This document shows positions 6,390 to 14,363 of a stretch of 64,000 bases of DNA, piece after piece. A program made the position numbers and the translations under genes. The notes below the pieces were generated by a model that saw nothing but the letters and a program-made list of their open reading frames with translations, made no database searches and was not told the origin of the DNA. Each line of letters opens with the position of its first letter. Positions within the stretch are counted from its first letter, which is position 1. This DNA comes from a virus: positions 1 through 64,000 of the IMG/VR virus record IMGVR_UViG_3300046048_000257; one strand, 5' to 3'.

Positions 6390-9078
6390 TGTAACGCTGT
6401 ACTATGGTGATAGCTTTAAGGGTAGTAACTGCCAAAAGTGCGGACTGGATGCTGAGTGTGTAACACCCCGGATGGCAGCTGGAGGCCAAGGCCTCCGGGG
6501 CTGGCTGGGCATAGGTGAGGGCCCCGGTGAAAATGAGGACTTGCAAGGCATACAGTTTGTGGGTGAGGCTGGCCAGCTGTTAATACAGCAGCTGGCACCT
6601 CATGGGATAGAGCTGCACCGGGATTTTAAGTTGATAAATGCGGTAAATTGCAGACCGCCAAAAAACCGCACACCCACGGCTGGTGAGATAGCTGCGTGCA
6701 GAGGCCGTGTTTTTGATGTGATAGATGAAATGCAGCCCAGCCACATATGGCTCATGGGTGACTCTGCTATAAAATGCTTTTATGGCGGGCGCTTTAGTGA
6801 AACTGGGATAGGCCGATGGCGGGGCCTGCATATACCGGACCGGCTAACCGGGGCGTGGGTGCACCCCATGTACCACCCCAGCTTTGCACTGCGCTCAGGT
6901 AAGGACCAGAATAAACTGAGCGTATATGAGCGGGACCTGCGGGAGGCTGTGGGCTGGCTGGGCATGGACCGGCCACAGTTTGTGGACCCGGAGCAGTATG
7001 TGCACAGGCTTAAGGATTACGGCGCCATTAAAAAGTTTTTAGAGGAGCTGCTGGCAGCTGCACAGACTGGGCCCATATCCATAGCCATAGACTGGGAAAC
7101 CACACACATAAAACCGTGGTATCCGGGCTTTCAGCGTATATGGAGCGCTGCGATATGTACGGGCCCGGAGTATGCTGCGGCTTTTCCGGTATCCTATCCG
7201 GGGGCTCTAAGTGAGGAGCAGGAGGCGCATGTAAAGGACCTGCTGCGGGCCATACTGGTGCACCCTAATATTTATAAATCAGCGCATAACCTCCAATTTG
7301 AGCACATATGGGCACAGGCTATACTGGGCGTGACCGTTAAAAACTGGGCGTGGTGCACTATGAATGGGGCCCACGTACTGGATGTGCGTAAGTATTACTG
7401 CGGCCTTAAGTTTCAGGCGTACATACACTGGGGGCTGGAGGGCTATGAGGATGAGGCTAAAAAATATATAAAAGCTGGAGCCAGTGAAATTAACCGGCTG
7501 GGTGAAATGCCACTGGACCACCTGCTGTTATATAATGGGCTGGATGCCCTGCTGTGCCAGTGGCTGTATAGCCTCCAATATCACAAAATGCAGGAGGCGC
7601 CTGAGTTGTATAACGGTTATACGTTTTTCCATGATGGCTTACAGGCGCTGGCTGAGGCCACTATACATGGGATACCCATGGATGAGCTGTATTACGCTGA
7701 GCAGCGCTGGACCTTAACGGAGCGCATGGATAAGCTGATGGCCGTACTTACCAGTGGTGAGATAGCTGAGGCATATAAGAAAAAAACCGGGGAGGAGCTG
7801 GCCATAGTAAATAAGGATTTTAGCGCCAAAGCCCTCCGGGTGGTGCTATTCGATATATTGAAACTGCCTAAAAATAAAACCACGGCCACTGGACTGGACT
7901 CTGTGGATAAGGAGGTACTGGCCAAGGCTGGTGATAATGGGTGGGTGGGCTCACTGCTGGAATGGCGCAAGCTGCATAAAATAGTTAACACGTATATAGC
8001 CCAGTTTGAGCGTGAAATACATGAGGGCTGGATGCACCCGTGGTATCCACTGCATACCACCCGGAGCACCCGTGGCTCCAGCATGAGCCCTAACTTTCAA
8101 AATATCCCAAAGCGTGAAAAGGAGGCAAAAAAGGTAACCCGGCAGGGTGTGGTGGCAGAGCCCGGATACCGCCTGTGTGCGGTGGATTATGGCAGCCAAG
8201 AGGTAAGGACCGCTGCAATACTGAGCGGTGACCGTGCGCTTATGGAATACTGCCACCAGCCAGATAGCGATATGCACGCAGATGTGGCACACCGTATCTG
8301 GCGCATAGACCCGGACTGGATAAGCAGCATGCTGCGCTTTCATAGTAAGGGTGGTTTTGTTTTTTCGCAGTTTTATGGCAGCTATTATGTGAGCTGTGGT
8401 ATAGACCTGTGGGAAAAGTGCATAATTGAGCCACTGGTGCTGGATACTTATAAAGGGCAGAAACTGGACCCGCAGTATCATGTGCTGCTTAAGGACCATT
8501 TAGTGGGCACAGGCATTATTACTAATGATGAGCACAAAAAGACTAAGCTAAAAATCCGGGGTAAGCTGGAAACGGTGAGCCAGCAGCTGGCGGATTTTGT
8601 GGTGCATGTAAAAACGGTGGAGCAGTGGTTTTGGCATAAGTTTGCAGGCCTGCGTGAGTGGCAGGAGCGCATGACATATGAATATCAGCGGACTGGGTAT
8701 GTGAGCATGCCTTTTGGTTTCAGGCGTGGCGGGCTATTGAATAATAATAAAATTTATAACACGGCCATACAGGGTACCGCTTTCCACTTTTTGCTGTGGA
8801 GTTATATACAGCTTACTCACATAAGCCGGGCCCAGTGGCGCAGCAGACTAATGGGCCAGATACATGATGAAATGATGTACCATATGGCTGAGGGTGAGGA
8901 GCAGATAGTGCTGGATACCACGGTGGATGTAATGGAGCGCCAGATACGTGAGCGCTTTGACTGGATAACGGTACCGCTGGTAGCGGAGCCTGAATGGAGC
9001 CCGGTGGGAGGTAACTGGACTCAGATGCAGGATGTGGTAAAGGGACCGGATGGCTGGGGGCTTAAGGAGGCAGCGTGA
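6382..9078 (+). CDS. uracil-DNA glycosylase / DNA polymerase A fusion
   Basis: 898 residues with three enzymatic parts. Residues 1-190 are a family 4/5-type uracil-DNA glycosylase: C17, C20, C90 and C106 match the four Fe-S cysteines, GIGEGPGENED matches the GEAPG active-site loop, and HPSFALR matches the C-terminal histidine motif. Residues about 230-400 form a 3'-5' exonuclease (AIDWETT, HNLQFEH, YNGLD). Residues about 520-880 are polymerase A: motif A VDYGSQEVR, motif B RFHSKGGFVFSQFYG, motif C QIHDEMM. The polymerase copies the phage genome; the glycosylase would remove uracil during synthesis. GTG is the only start in frame after the upstream gene. All catalytic acids look intact. Confidence 0.92.
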   Translation: MSDVTLYYGDSFKGSNCQKCGLDAECVTPRMAAGGQGLRGWLGIGEGPGENEDLQGIQFVGEAGQLLIQQLAPHGIELHRDFKLINAVNCRPPKNRTPTAGEIAACRGRVFDVIDEMQPSHIWLMGDSAIKCFYGGRFSETGIGRWRGLHIPDRLTGAWVHPMYHPSFALRSGKDQNKLSVYERDLREAVGWLGMDRPQFVDPEQYVHRLKDYGAIKKFLEELLAAAQTGPISIAIDWETTHIKPWYPGFQRIWSAAICTGPEYAAAFPVSYPGALSEEQEAHVKDLLRAILVHPNIYKSAHNLQFEHIWAQAILGVTVKNWAWCTMNGAHVLDVRKYYCGLKFQAYIHWGLEGYEDEAKKYIKAGASEINRLGEMPLDHLLLYNGLDALLCQWLYSLQYHKMQEAPELYNGYTFFHDGLQALAEATIHGIPMDELYYAEQRWTLTERMDKLMAVLTSGEIAEAYKKKTGEELAIVNKDFSAKALRVVLFDILKLPKNKTTATGLDSVDKEVLAKAGDNGWVGSLLEWRKLHKIVNTYIAQFEREIHEGWMHPWYPLHTTRSTRGSSMSPNFQNIPKREKEAKKVTRQGVVAEPGYRLCAVDYGSQEVRTAAILSGDRALMEYCHQPDSDMHADVAHRIWRIDPDWISSMLRFHSKGGFVFSQFYGSYYVSCGIDLWEKCIIEPLVLDTYKGQKLDPQYHVLLKDHLVGTGIITNDEHKKTKLKIRGKLETVSQQLADFVVHVKTVEQWFWHKFAGLREWQERMTYEYQRTGYVSMPFGFRRGGLLNNNKIYNTAIQGTAFHFLLWSYIQLTHISRAQWRSRLMGQIHDEMMYHMAEGEEQIVLDTTVDVMERQIRERFDWITVPLVAEPEWSPVGGNWTQMQDVVKGPDGWGLKEAA

Positions 9079-9308
9079 GTTTATATTTAGTGATGGCATT
9101 AAAAAAGGAGCATGAGGCTATACTGGTGGGGCCCTTAGGCAGTATAACTGTGCCTGTGCAGATAAACTGGGCAGATGGCATGGTGGGCGCTCTGCCTGTA
9201 TTCGATAATGAAAAAGCAGCTGTGGCCTATGCAGGTGGTAAGTATGCAGTGATGCAGATGGCAGAGGTGGGCACAGATATTGAGGAGGATACAGATGGAG
9301 CTGAGTGA
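9075..9308 (+). CDS. hypothetical protein, 77 aa
   Basis: Starts with GTG overlapping the polymerase stop (GTGA), five bases after AAGGAGG. The chain looks like a small beta-rich domain (ILVGPLGSITVPVQINW) with an acidic tail. No family recognised. Confidence 0.65.
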   Translation: MSLYLVMALKKEHEAILVGPLGSITVPVQINWADGMVGALPVFDNEKAAVAYAGGKYAVMQMAEVGTDIEEDTDGAE

Positions 9309-9483
9309 GCACCCTGAGGTAGCTTATAGAGGGCAGGATGCGCAAGCTGTGCGTGTGCGGGTGTGTTTTAGAGGTAAGGTGGACCATGGCTGGTACTGTG
9401 TAAACCTGCGGATACCTAAAGATAAGCTGCTGGAGCTACATGGCAGCCGTACTGCGCTGGATGAGCCTGAGCTGGAGGCTTAA
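9295..9483 (+). CDS. hypothetical protein, 62 aa
   Basis: The ATG at 9295 is preceded by GAGGAGG with 6-base spacing and overlaps the previous gene by 14 bases. The protein is beta-rich (VRVRVCFRGKVDHGWYCVNL). No family recognised. An in-frame TTG at 9280 lies upstream of the ribosome site and is rejected. Confidence 0.65.
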   Translation: MELSEHPEVAYRGQDAQAVRVRVCFRGKVDHGWYCVNLRIPKDKLLELHGSRTALDEPELEA

Positions 9484-9520
9484 ATAGTTTCATAAACCTT
9501 TTAGGACCTGTGGTATAATG
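9482..9520 (+). promoter_or_regulatory. extended -10 promoter, copy 2
   Basis: Matches 38 of 39 bases of the element at 5161-5199, including TG-G-TATAAT at its 3' end. It begins one base after the start of the stop codon of the gene at 9295 and drives the small gene at 9526 and the genes through SSB and beyond. The ATG at 9526 follows the -10 by only 7 bases, so transcripts for that gene would be leaderless or it is read from upstream. Confidence 0.7.
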
Positions 9521-9525
9521 CGGGC

Positions 9526-9660
9526 ATGATAATTTTTGAGGCAAAAAAAGGGCACTGGGGTGAGCATGGCTGGGTAAGGATAAAGTGGCACCAGTGGCTC
9601 ACTTTGTGGCTTAACAATTATGTAACCCGGATAAGGAGGATAAAACGTGTATCAAGATAG
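9526..9660 (+). CDS. hypothetical basic protein, 44 aa
   Basis: Rich in Trp, His and Arg (HWGEHGWVRIKWHQWLTLW). It has no ribosome site and its ATG lies 6 bases after a -10 box, so if expressed from that promoter it would need leaderless translation. The reading frame overlaps the next gene by 14 bases. Supported mainly by composition and by the lack of other coding potential here. Confidence 0.35.
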   Translation: MIIFEAKKGHWGEHGWVRIKWHQWLTLWLNNYVTRIRRIKRVSR

Positions 9661-9958
9661 GCGCCGGAGGCTGATGCCTCCAGACTTTTTTGTGGATGAG
9701 CAGCTGGCGCAGTGGCGCTGGGATAGCCATTTATTTGCCGGTGGGCATAAGGATATAGATAAATGGTTTGATGAGCCCTTACACTGTATATGGTGTGGCT
9801 GGCGCCCGCCCTCTGAAATGCCACTGGACCATGCGCACCTGTGCCCGGAAAATCCGGTAATAAAATCCCATGTGCGGGTTATAGGTGATAAACTGGCCAA
9901 GGGTTTAAGTAGCATGATGGCCGATATAAAAGGAGGTGATAGTAATGGCAGAGGATAG
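9647..9958 (+). CDS. hypothetical zinc-finger-like protein, 103 aa
   Basis: GTG start 8 bases after AAGGAGG. Contains CIWCGWRPPSEMPLDHAHLC, a C-x2-C...H-x2-C arrangement likely to bind zinc. Basic at both ends. It sits in the recombination gene group ahead of the UvsY-like and SSB genes. Function unknown. Confidence 0.7.
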   Translation: MYQDRRRRLMPPDFFVDEQLAQWRWDSHLFAGGHKDIDKWFDEPLHCIWCGWRPPSEMPLDHAHLCPENPVIKSHVRVIGDKLAKGLSSMMADIKGGDSNGRG

Positions 9959-10463
9959 GGCTACCCGATATTACCCGGATGATTTACAGGTAGATAAATT
10001 TAATCTGGCAGAGGAGTGGGAGCGGATGCCTACCCTGTTTATGTACTGGGCTGAGGAGGCTGTATATTCGCAGACTGTGCGGGACCGCATAGCTGAGCAG
10101 TTGAAACTGATGGCCGCCCAGCTGGATAGTGATATACGGATAAACTGGGAGGCGTATGGCTTTCAAAAAGCGCCCACGGAGTCTGCTATAAAGGCGGCCA
10201 TAGAACAGCAGGAAACGTATAAGGCCAAAAAGAAGGAGCTGGCTAATGCCTCAGAGCATGCTAAAATTATGGAGGCTGCCCGCAGCGGTATGGAGCATAA
10301 GCGGCGGGCACTTAATGGGCTCACTGAGTTACAGATAGCTGGGTTTTACGGTGCTAACACAGCGCCTCCAAAGCATGCAGTGGATGCAGCTAAGAAAAAG
10401 CAGGCCGCTCTGGCTGATGAGCTGGAGGGCAAAGATATAAAACCACGTAAACTAAAAACTTAA
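9945..10463 (+). CDS. UvsY-like recombination mediator candidate
   Basis: 172 residues, almost entirely helical. The opening YYPDDLQVDKFNLAEEWERM and the following long amphipathic helices (QLKLMAAQLDSDIRINWEAYGF) match a conserved phage protein usually encoded next to the ssDNA-binding protein and RecA/UvsX and compared with T4 UvsY, which loads UvsX on SSB-coated DNA. Here the SSB gene is next and UvsX two genes on. ATG 9945 follows AGGAGG by 8 bases. The functional label rests on position and helical pattern, not on a catalytic motif. Confidence 0.6.
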   Translation: MAEDRATRYYPDDLQVDKFNLAEEWERMPTLFMYWAEEAVYSQTVRDRIAEQLKLMAAQLDSDIRINWEAYGFQKAPTESAIKAAIEQQETYKAKKKELANASEHAKIMEAARSGMEHKRRALNGLTELQIAGFYGANTAPPKHAVDAAKKKQAALADELEGKDIKPRKLKT

Positions 10464-10473
10464 GGAGGATGTT

Positions 10474-11829
10474 ATGCAGCAGCCAGTTAATCCGTATGAT
10501 AGCGCTTTTCAGGAGCGCATGGCAGTAAGTAAGGAGCTGGGTGAGGGCGGAGGCTTAGGATTTTTTAAGGGTAACCTCCAAGGTATTAACTTTTGGAAAT
10601 GCGGGGAGGCGGACCATGATATTGATATTATACCGTATCTGGCCGGACCCTGTGACCCCTACCGTGAGGAGGGTAAGATAACCTATGTGCTGGAGCTATT
10701 TGAGCACCGGGATGTGGGTGGTATTGAGGGCCAGAGTTTTATCTGCATGGAAAAAACGTACATGCGCCGGGGCGCTTTGCCTGATGGCAGGCCGTTTAAG
10801 GGCAGCTGCCCCATATGCCTGCACCGGCAGCAGCTGATACAGGAGGGCGCAGATGAGGACCTGATAAAGGCACTGCGCACCAGCCGGTACCCCCGCAGCA
10901 TTTATAACGTGGTGGTGTATGACTCCGAAACGGAGCAAAACAAAGGTGTGCAGGTATGGCACACCAGCCACTATCTCATGGAGCAGTATCTGCTTAAATT
11001 ATCGGAAAGCAGCAGGCGTGAAATTGAGGGCGGGCTGCCTCCACGTAAGAATTTTATAGACCCCACAGCCGGGTACAGTGTTAAGTTTACCCGCAGCGGC
11101 CAAGGTGTTAATACCCGTTATTATGGGCACACTTTGGTACCCCGCACTTATCAGATAACACAGGCCACGCTGGACCAAGCGCACGTTTTAGATACGCTGA
11201 TACACCTGCCCAGTTTTGAGGAGGTATATACCGCATACTGGGGCCAAGCCCCGCAGGATACCCGTGCAGGTGGCGGCCAGCCCGTGGGCACCCCCATAGC
11301 CCGTGGTACCACACCTCCAGCCACGGGCACTGTGAGCCCACAAAGCAGAGGGGTGCCCACCACCCCGGTGCAGGGGCCCTCAGGGACCCCTGCACCCACG
11401 GTGGGTGGCCGGGCTGCTGTGGTAAATAGGCCGCCAGTTAGGCAGCCGGTAAATATGCCTGCCACTGGAGGCGGGGGTATAGACCCGACCACAGGGCAGG
11501 CATATATGTGCCCCGGTGGTGGCCAGTTTGGAGTAAATACCATGGAGCTGCAACACTGTGAGCAGTGCCACATATTCCAGCCGTGTGTGGATGAAAATGA
11601 GTGGCTGCTGGCTGAGCAAGGTGGGCCCGGAGTGGTGCCACCCAGTCCTGCCTATACACAGCCCTCTGTAAATCCGCCGCCTCCGCCTCCGGGCACAGGT
11701 GGCGGGCCGCCCTCTACCATACCCACTGCTGGTGGTATTAGACGTACACCTGTGGGCACAGGGCGTGGTGAGCCTATGGGTACAGGTGGCACCCCGCCTA
11801 CCCCCGGAGGGCGCCAGATTATAACTTAG
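10474..11829 (+). CDS. gp32-like single-stranded DNA-binding protein
   Basis: 451 residues. Residues 1-260 resemble T4 gp32-type SSBs of phages: an N-terminal basic segment, an OB-like core with IDIIPYLAG and YVLELFEHRDVGG, and a zinc site around CPICLHRQ. Residues about 265-340 are a Pro/Gly/Thr-rich linker. A second cysteine cluster follows (YMCPGGGQF...CEQCHIFQPC), then a flexible Pro/Gly tail, the place where gp32-type proteins contact partners, although here it is not acidic. It protects ssDNA and cooperates with UvsX and the UvsY-like protein encoded beside it. Strong AAGGAGG site upstream. Confidence 0.75.
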   Translation: MQQPVNPYDSAFQERMAVSKELGEGGGLGFFKGNLQGINFWKCGEADHDIDIIPYLAGPCDPYREEGKITYVLELFEHRDVGGIEGQSFICMEKTYMRRGALPDGRPFKGSCPICLHRQQLIQEGADEDLIKALRTSRYPRSIYNVVVYDSETEQNKGVQVWHTSHYLMEQYLLKLSESSRREIEGGLPPRKNFIDPTAGYSVKFTRSGQGVNTRYYGHTLVPRTYQITQATLDQAHVLDTLIHLPSFEEVYTAYWGQAPQDTRAGGGQPVGTPIARGTTPPATGTVSPQSRGVPTTPVQGPSGTPAPTVGGRAAVVNRPPVRQPVNMPATGGGGIDPTTGQAYMCPGGGQFGVNTMELQHCEQCHIFQPCVDENEWLLAEQGGPGVVPPSPAYTQPSVNPPPPPPGTGGGPPSTIPTAGGIRRTPVGTGRGEPMGTGGTPPTPGGRQIIT

Positions 11830-11855
11830 CCTGCTGCTATGCCGGGCAGTAGGCG

Positions 11856-11976
11856 GGCGGGCCGTGGGGTACCTCCTTTTACCTCATAGGGCCCGCCTTT
11901 TAAGCGGGGGCGTGTAACACGGCCAGAGGCCCCACCTCTGGAGGCCAGTGGAAGTCTGGCACCCCGCTCCACTTAA
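11856..11976 (+). terminator. GC-rich hairpins after SSB gene
   Basis: GGCGGGCC (11856-11863) pairs with GGCCCGCC (11890-11897) and is followed by TTTT, a likely terminator. A second hairpin, CCAGAGG-CCCCA-CCTCTGG, is at 11923-11941, and AGTGGA/TCCACT arms lie just downstream. The set forms a structured leader for the YkgJ-like gene. Confidence 0.5.
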
Positions 11977-11989
11977 AAAGGATAACCAC

Positions 11990-12364
11990 ATGGATAAAAA
12001 TAGCATAATCTGTGTAAAGTGTAATGAGTGCTGTAAGTGGATGACCTTTACGCTAAGGCCTGAAACTAAAAGGCTTATGGATAAGTACACTGAGTTTTAT
12101 AAAGCCCGCAGCTGTAAAGTAAAGCAGGCTGTGGGTGGCGCCGATGGTAACCCAGCTTATGTGCTCACTGTGATGGTGCCTTATATGTGTGGGCATTTAA
12201 ACTTAGTAACGGGTATGTGTGATGTTTACGATAGGCGCCCACAGTTATGCCGGGAGTATGATGGCCGCTGGGACCCGGATATGCAGGATATATGCCAGCT
12301 GCCTGTGGAGCCTAACGGAGGCCCTGTGGTGGAGCTAACGGAGGATACAGATGACAAAGCGTAA
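11990..12364 (+). CDS. YkgJ-like Fe/Zn-chelating cysteine protein
   Basis: 124 residues. CVKCNECCKW near the start and CDVYDRRPQLCREYD near the end match the CxxCxxCC...C-x-Y-x2-RP-x2-C-x2-Y signature of the YkgJ family, annotated as zinc/iron-chelating. Its biochemical role is not settled; an iron-sulfur or metal-dependent activity is likely. ATG 11990 follows AAAAAGGA; an upstream in-frame ATG at 11948 lies within the hairpin leader. The 3' end overlaps the UvsX gene by 14 bases, so it is coupled to recombination genes. Confidence 0.75.
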   Translation: MDKNSIICVKCNECCKWMTFTLRPETKRLMDKYTEFYKARSCKVKQAVGGADGNPAYVLTVMVPYMCGHLNLVTGMCDVYDRRPQLCREYDGRWDPDMQDICQLPVEPNGGPVVELTEDTDDKA

Positions 12365-13487
12365 GCTGGTGGATGATAAGGGCCCAGTAATAGGTGGCCG
12401 CAGAGCAGATGACCCGGCGCCTGAGCCTGCCCCAGTGCAGGATAGGCCCACCATGATGGCAGCAGATGTGGAGGCCGCTATAAACAGCTCTGTGTGCAGA
12501 GCGGATACCATAAATGAGGGTGATTTTAAACGTGGTGTGCTTAGCACTGGCAGCACGTTGCTTGACTGTGCCATTTCAAGTGAGCGCATATACGGCGGAG
12601 GGGTGCCCGCAGGCGTAATACTGGAAATATATGGGCCCAGTAGCAGCGGGAAAACCGCTATACTGGCGGAGCTGGCTGCCAGTGCTAAGTTTAAGGGCGG
12701 AGGTGCCCGCTTTGATGACCCGGAGGGTAGGCTGGATACTAAGTATGCTGAGCAGTGTGGGCTCATTTTAGGTAAAAATGAGTATGGGCGCCCGGATACT
12801 GTGGAGGACCTTTTTGAGGGGCTGGAAAAATGGGCCCCAAAAGGCAAAAAGGGTGCGCTGCATGTAAGCTGTGAGGATAGCATAGCGGCTTTTAGCACAC
12901 GGGCGGAAATGGCGGACCCTAACATGGAGTATGCTGCGGCTAAGCGGGCACAGAAATACCACCAAGGCTTTAGGACCTTAGGGCGCCGGATAGCTCAGGA
13001 GGGGTGGATAATTGCATGCAGTAACCATGAGCTGCAAAATTTTGAAACTGGGGCTAAAACCACACCGGGTGGTAATGCGTTAAAATACTGGGCCAGTATT
13101 AGGCTGCGGATAGCCAAGGCTTTCAGGCAGGGTGATATTGAGCGCTCATGGAAAATAAGCAGTGCCACTGTTAAGCGTGTTATAGGTATCCGCTCTGATG
13201 TGAAAGTGGTTAAAAACAGCTGTGGGCAGCCATTTAGGGAGGCCCCGGTGTTTATCATTTTTGGTAAAGGCGTGGATGATGTGCGGGGTAACTTGTGGTG
13301 GCTTAAAACTACACTGGGCACAGAAAAATATGACTGTATGGATAAGGAGTACAGTGATATTTATGCAGCCATTAAGTATGTGGAGGATAATGGCTTAGAG
13401 GCTCCGCTGCGTGATAAAGTGATAAAACTGTGGAATACCATAGACCTGCACTTTACAGATGACCGTAAACCTAAAGTGAGGTTTTGA
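12351..13487 (+). CDS. UvsX/RecA-family recombinase
   Basis: Forms filaments on ssDNA and promotes strand exchange, driving recombination-dependent replication. Walker A is GPSSSGKT at about residues 94-101. The stretch TPGGNALKYWASIRLRI corresponds to the end of DNA-binding loop L2 and following strand in RecA (TPGGxALKFYASxRLxI). 378 residues is near the usual length. The first 45 residues are a Pro/Asp-rich extension. Neighbours encode SSB and UvsY-like proteins. No truncated motif was noticed. Confidence 0.88.
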   Translation: MTKRKLVDDKGPVIGGRRADDPAPEPAPVQDRPTMMAADVEAAINSSVCRADTINEGDFKRGVLSTGSTLLDCAISSERIYGGGVPAGVILEIYGPSSSGKTAILAELAASAKFKGGGARFDDPEGRLDTKYAEQCGLILGKNEYGRPDTVEDLFEGLEKWAPKGKKGALHVSCEDSIAAFSTRAEMADPNMEYAAAKRAQKYHQGFRTLGRRIAQEGWIIACSNHELQNFETGAKTTPGGNALKYWASIRLRIAKAFRQGDIERSWKISSATVKRVIGIRSDVKVVKNSCGQPFREAPVFIIFGKGVDDVRGNLWWLKTTLGTEKYDCMDKEYSDIYAAIKYVEDNGLEAPLRDKVIKLWNTIDLHFTDDRKPKVRF

Positions 13488-13488
13488 A

Positions 13489-13743
13489 ATGAGCAGAGAT
13501 ATTTTAGCTTTGTGTTTTGATGAGCTAACGGAGGCCCATGAGGCATTAGATGCTTATATGGTAAAGGTGGTATGCCCTAAATGTTATAGGGTATTACGGA
13601 TACACCCACCTATGCAGCAAAAAACAATAGAGGCACAGTGCCCTGTGTGTGAGTGTACTTTTTATATGGGTGCCATGTATGTGGCTAATCTGTGCCCACA
13701 CGAATTATGGGCGGCCATAGATAGGGCCCGGCAGGCTGTGTGA
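13489..13743 (+). CDS. zinc-ribbon protein, 84 aa
   Basis: Contains CPKC and CPVC pairs about 25 residues apart, flanked by beta-strand-like sequence: a classic zinc ribbon. Starts one base after the recombinase stop. Likely a small nucleic-acid or protein-binding accessory factor; no family recognised. Confidence 0.7.
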   Translation: MSRDILALCFDELTEAHEALDAYMVKVVCPKCYRVLRIHPPMQQKTIEAQCPVCECTFYMGAMYVANLCPHELWAAIDRARQAV

Positions 13744-13749
13744 GGGTAC

Positions 13750-13980
13750 ATGAGTATATGGAAACCATATTTTAATAAGTTACAAGGTGACCAGTGCGCC
13801 TGTGGGCGGCTTAAGGCACGCAAAATGAGCTTTTGCCGGGACTGTTACCATATGCTGCCTGCTGGTGCCCAGCGTGCGCTGTACCGCAGAATAGGTGAGG
13901 GTTATGAGGAGGCCTATGACCATGCGGTGGAAATATTAACCATAAGGGAGCGCATAAAAAAGGAGGTGCCTGATGATTAA
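13750..13980 (+). CDS. zinc-binding hypothetical protein, 76 aa
   Basis: CACGRLKARKMSFCRDC gives a C-x-C...C-x2-C cluster near the N-terminus, followed by a helical half. GAGGGT lies upstream. Unknown function; the second small Cys-rich protein in a row after UvsX. Confidence 0.7.
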   Translation: MSIWKPYFNKLQGDQCACGRLKARKMSFCRDCYHMLPAGAQRALYRRIGEGYEEAYDHAVEILTIRERIKKEVPDD

Positions 13981-14113
13981 CTTTAATATACTGGTGCTGG
14001 GTATAAGTGCGGTGGTTTTAATAATTTTGTGGGCCGGTAACAGGACTGTAACTAATAGGCGTAAGCGGGCGCTTAAGCGCAGGCTGGAGGAGGTACTTAA
14101 TGGAAACAGATAA
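13973..14113 (+). CDS. small membrane protein, 46 aa
   Basis: ATG follows AGGAGG with 6-base spacing and overlaps the previous gene by 8 bases. Residues 2-22 (INFNILVLGISAVVLIILWA) form one transmembrane helix, followed by a highly basic cytoplasmic tail. It ends overlapping the next ORF. Function unknown. Confidence 0.6.
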   Translation: MINFNILVLGISAVVLIILWAGNRTVTNRRKRALKRRLEEVLNGNR

Positions 14114-14363
14114 GCCCATGGGCCCCACGGATGCCATAGATTATGAGCCACAGAGGCCAGCTGATGCTGTGGGAGCTGCCCGTGCTAAGTTTGCAGAGGA
14201 ACTGGAAAAGGCCGCTAATGAGCTATACAAAAAAACCGGCTTTGTGGTTACTGCCTGCACCCTCCAGTATCATGTGCAGCGGAAAATAGGTAACGTGGGT
14301 GTGGCTAACGTGAGAGTGCATGCGCTGGATGTGGAGGTACTTATGCCGGAGGATGTGCTATGA
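14100..14363 (+). CDS. hypothetical protein, 87 aa
   Basis: Helical first half and a beta-rich second half (VRVHALDVEVLMPEDVL). GGAGGAGG lies 6 bases upstream. Stop and next start share ATGA with the exonuclease gene. No family recognised. Confidence 0.65.
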   Translation: METDKPMGPTDAIDYEPQRPADAVGAARAKFAEELEKAANELYKKTGFVVTACTLQYHVQRKIGNVGVANVRVHALDVEVLMPEDVL

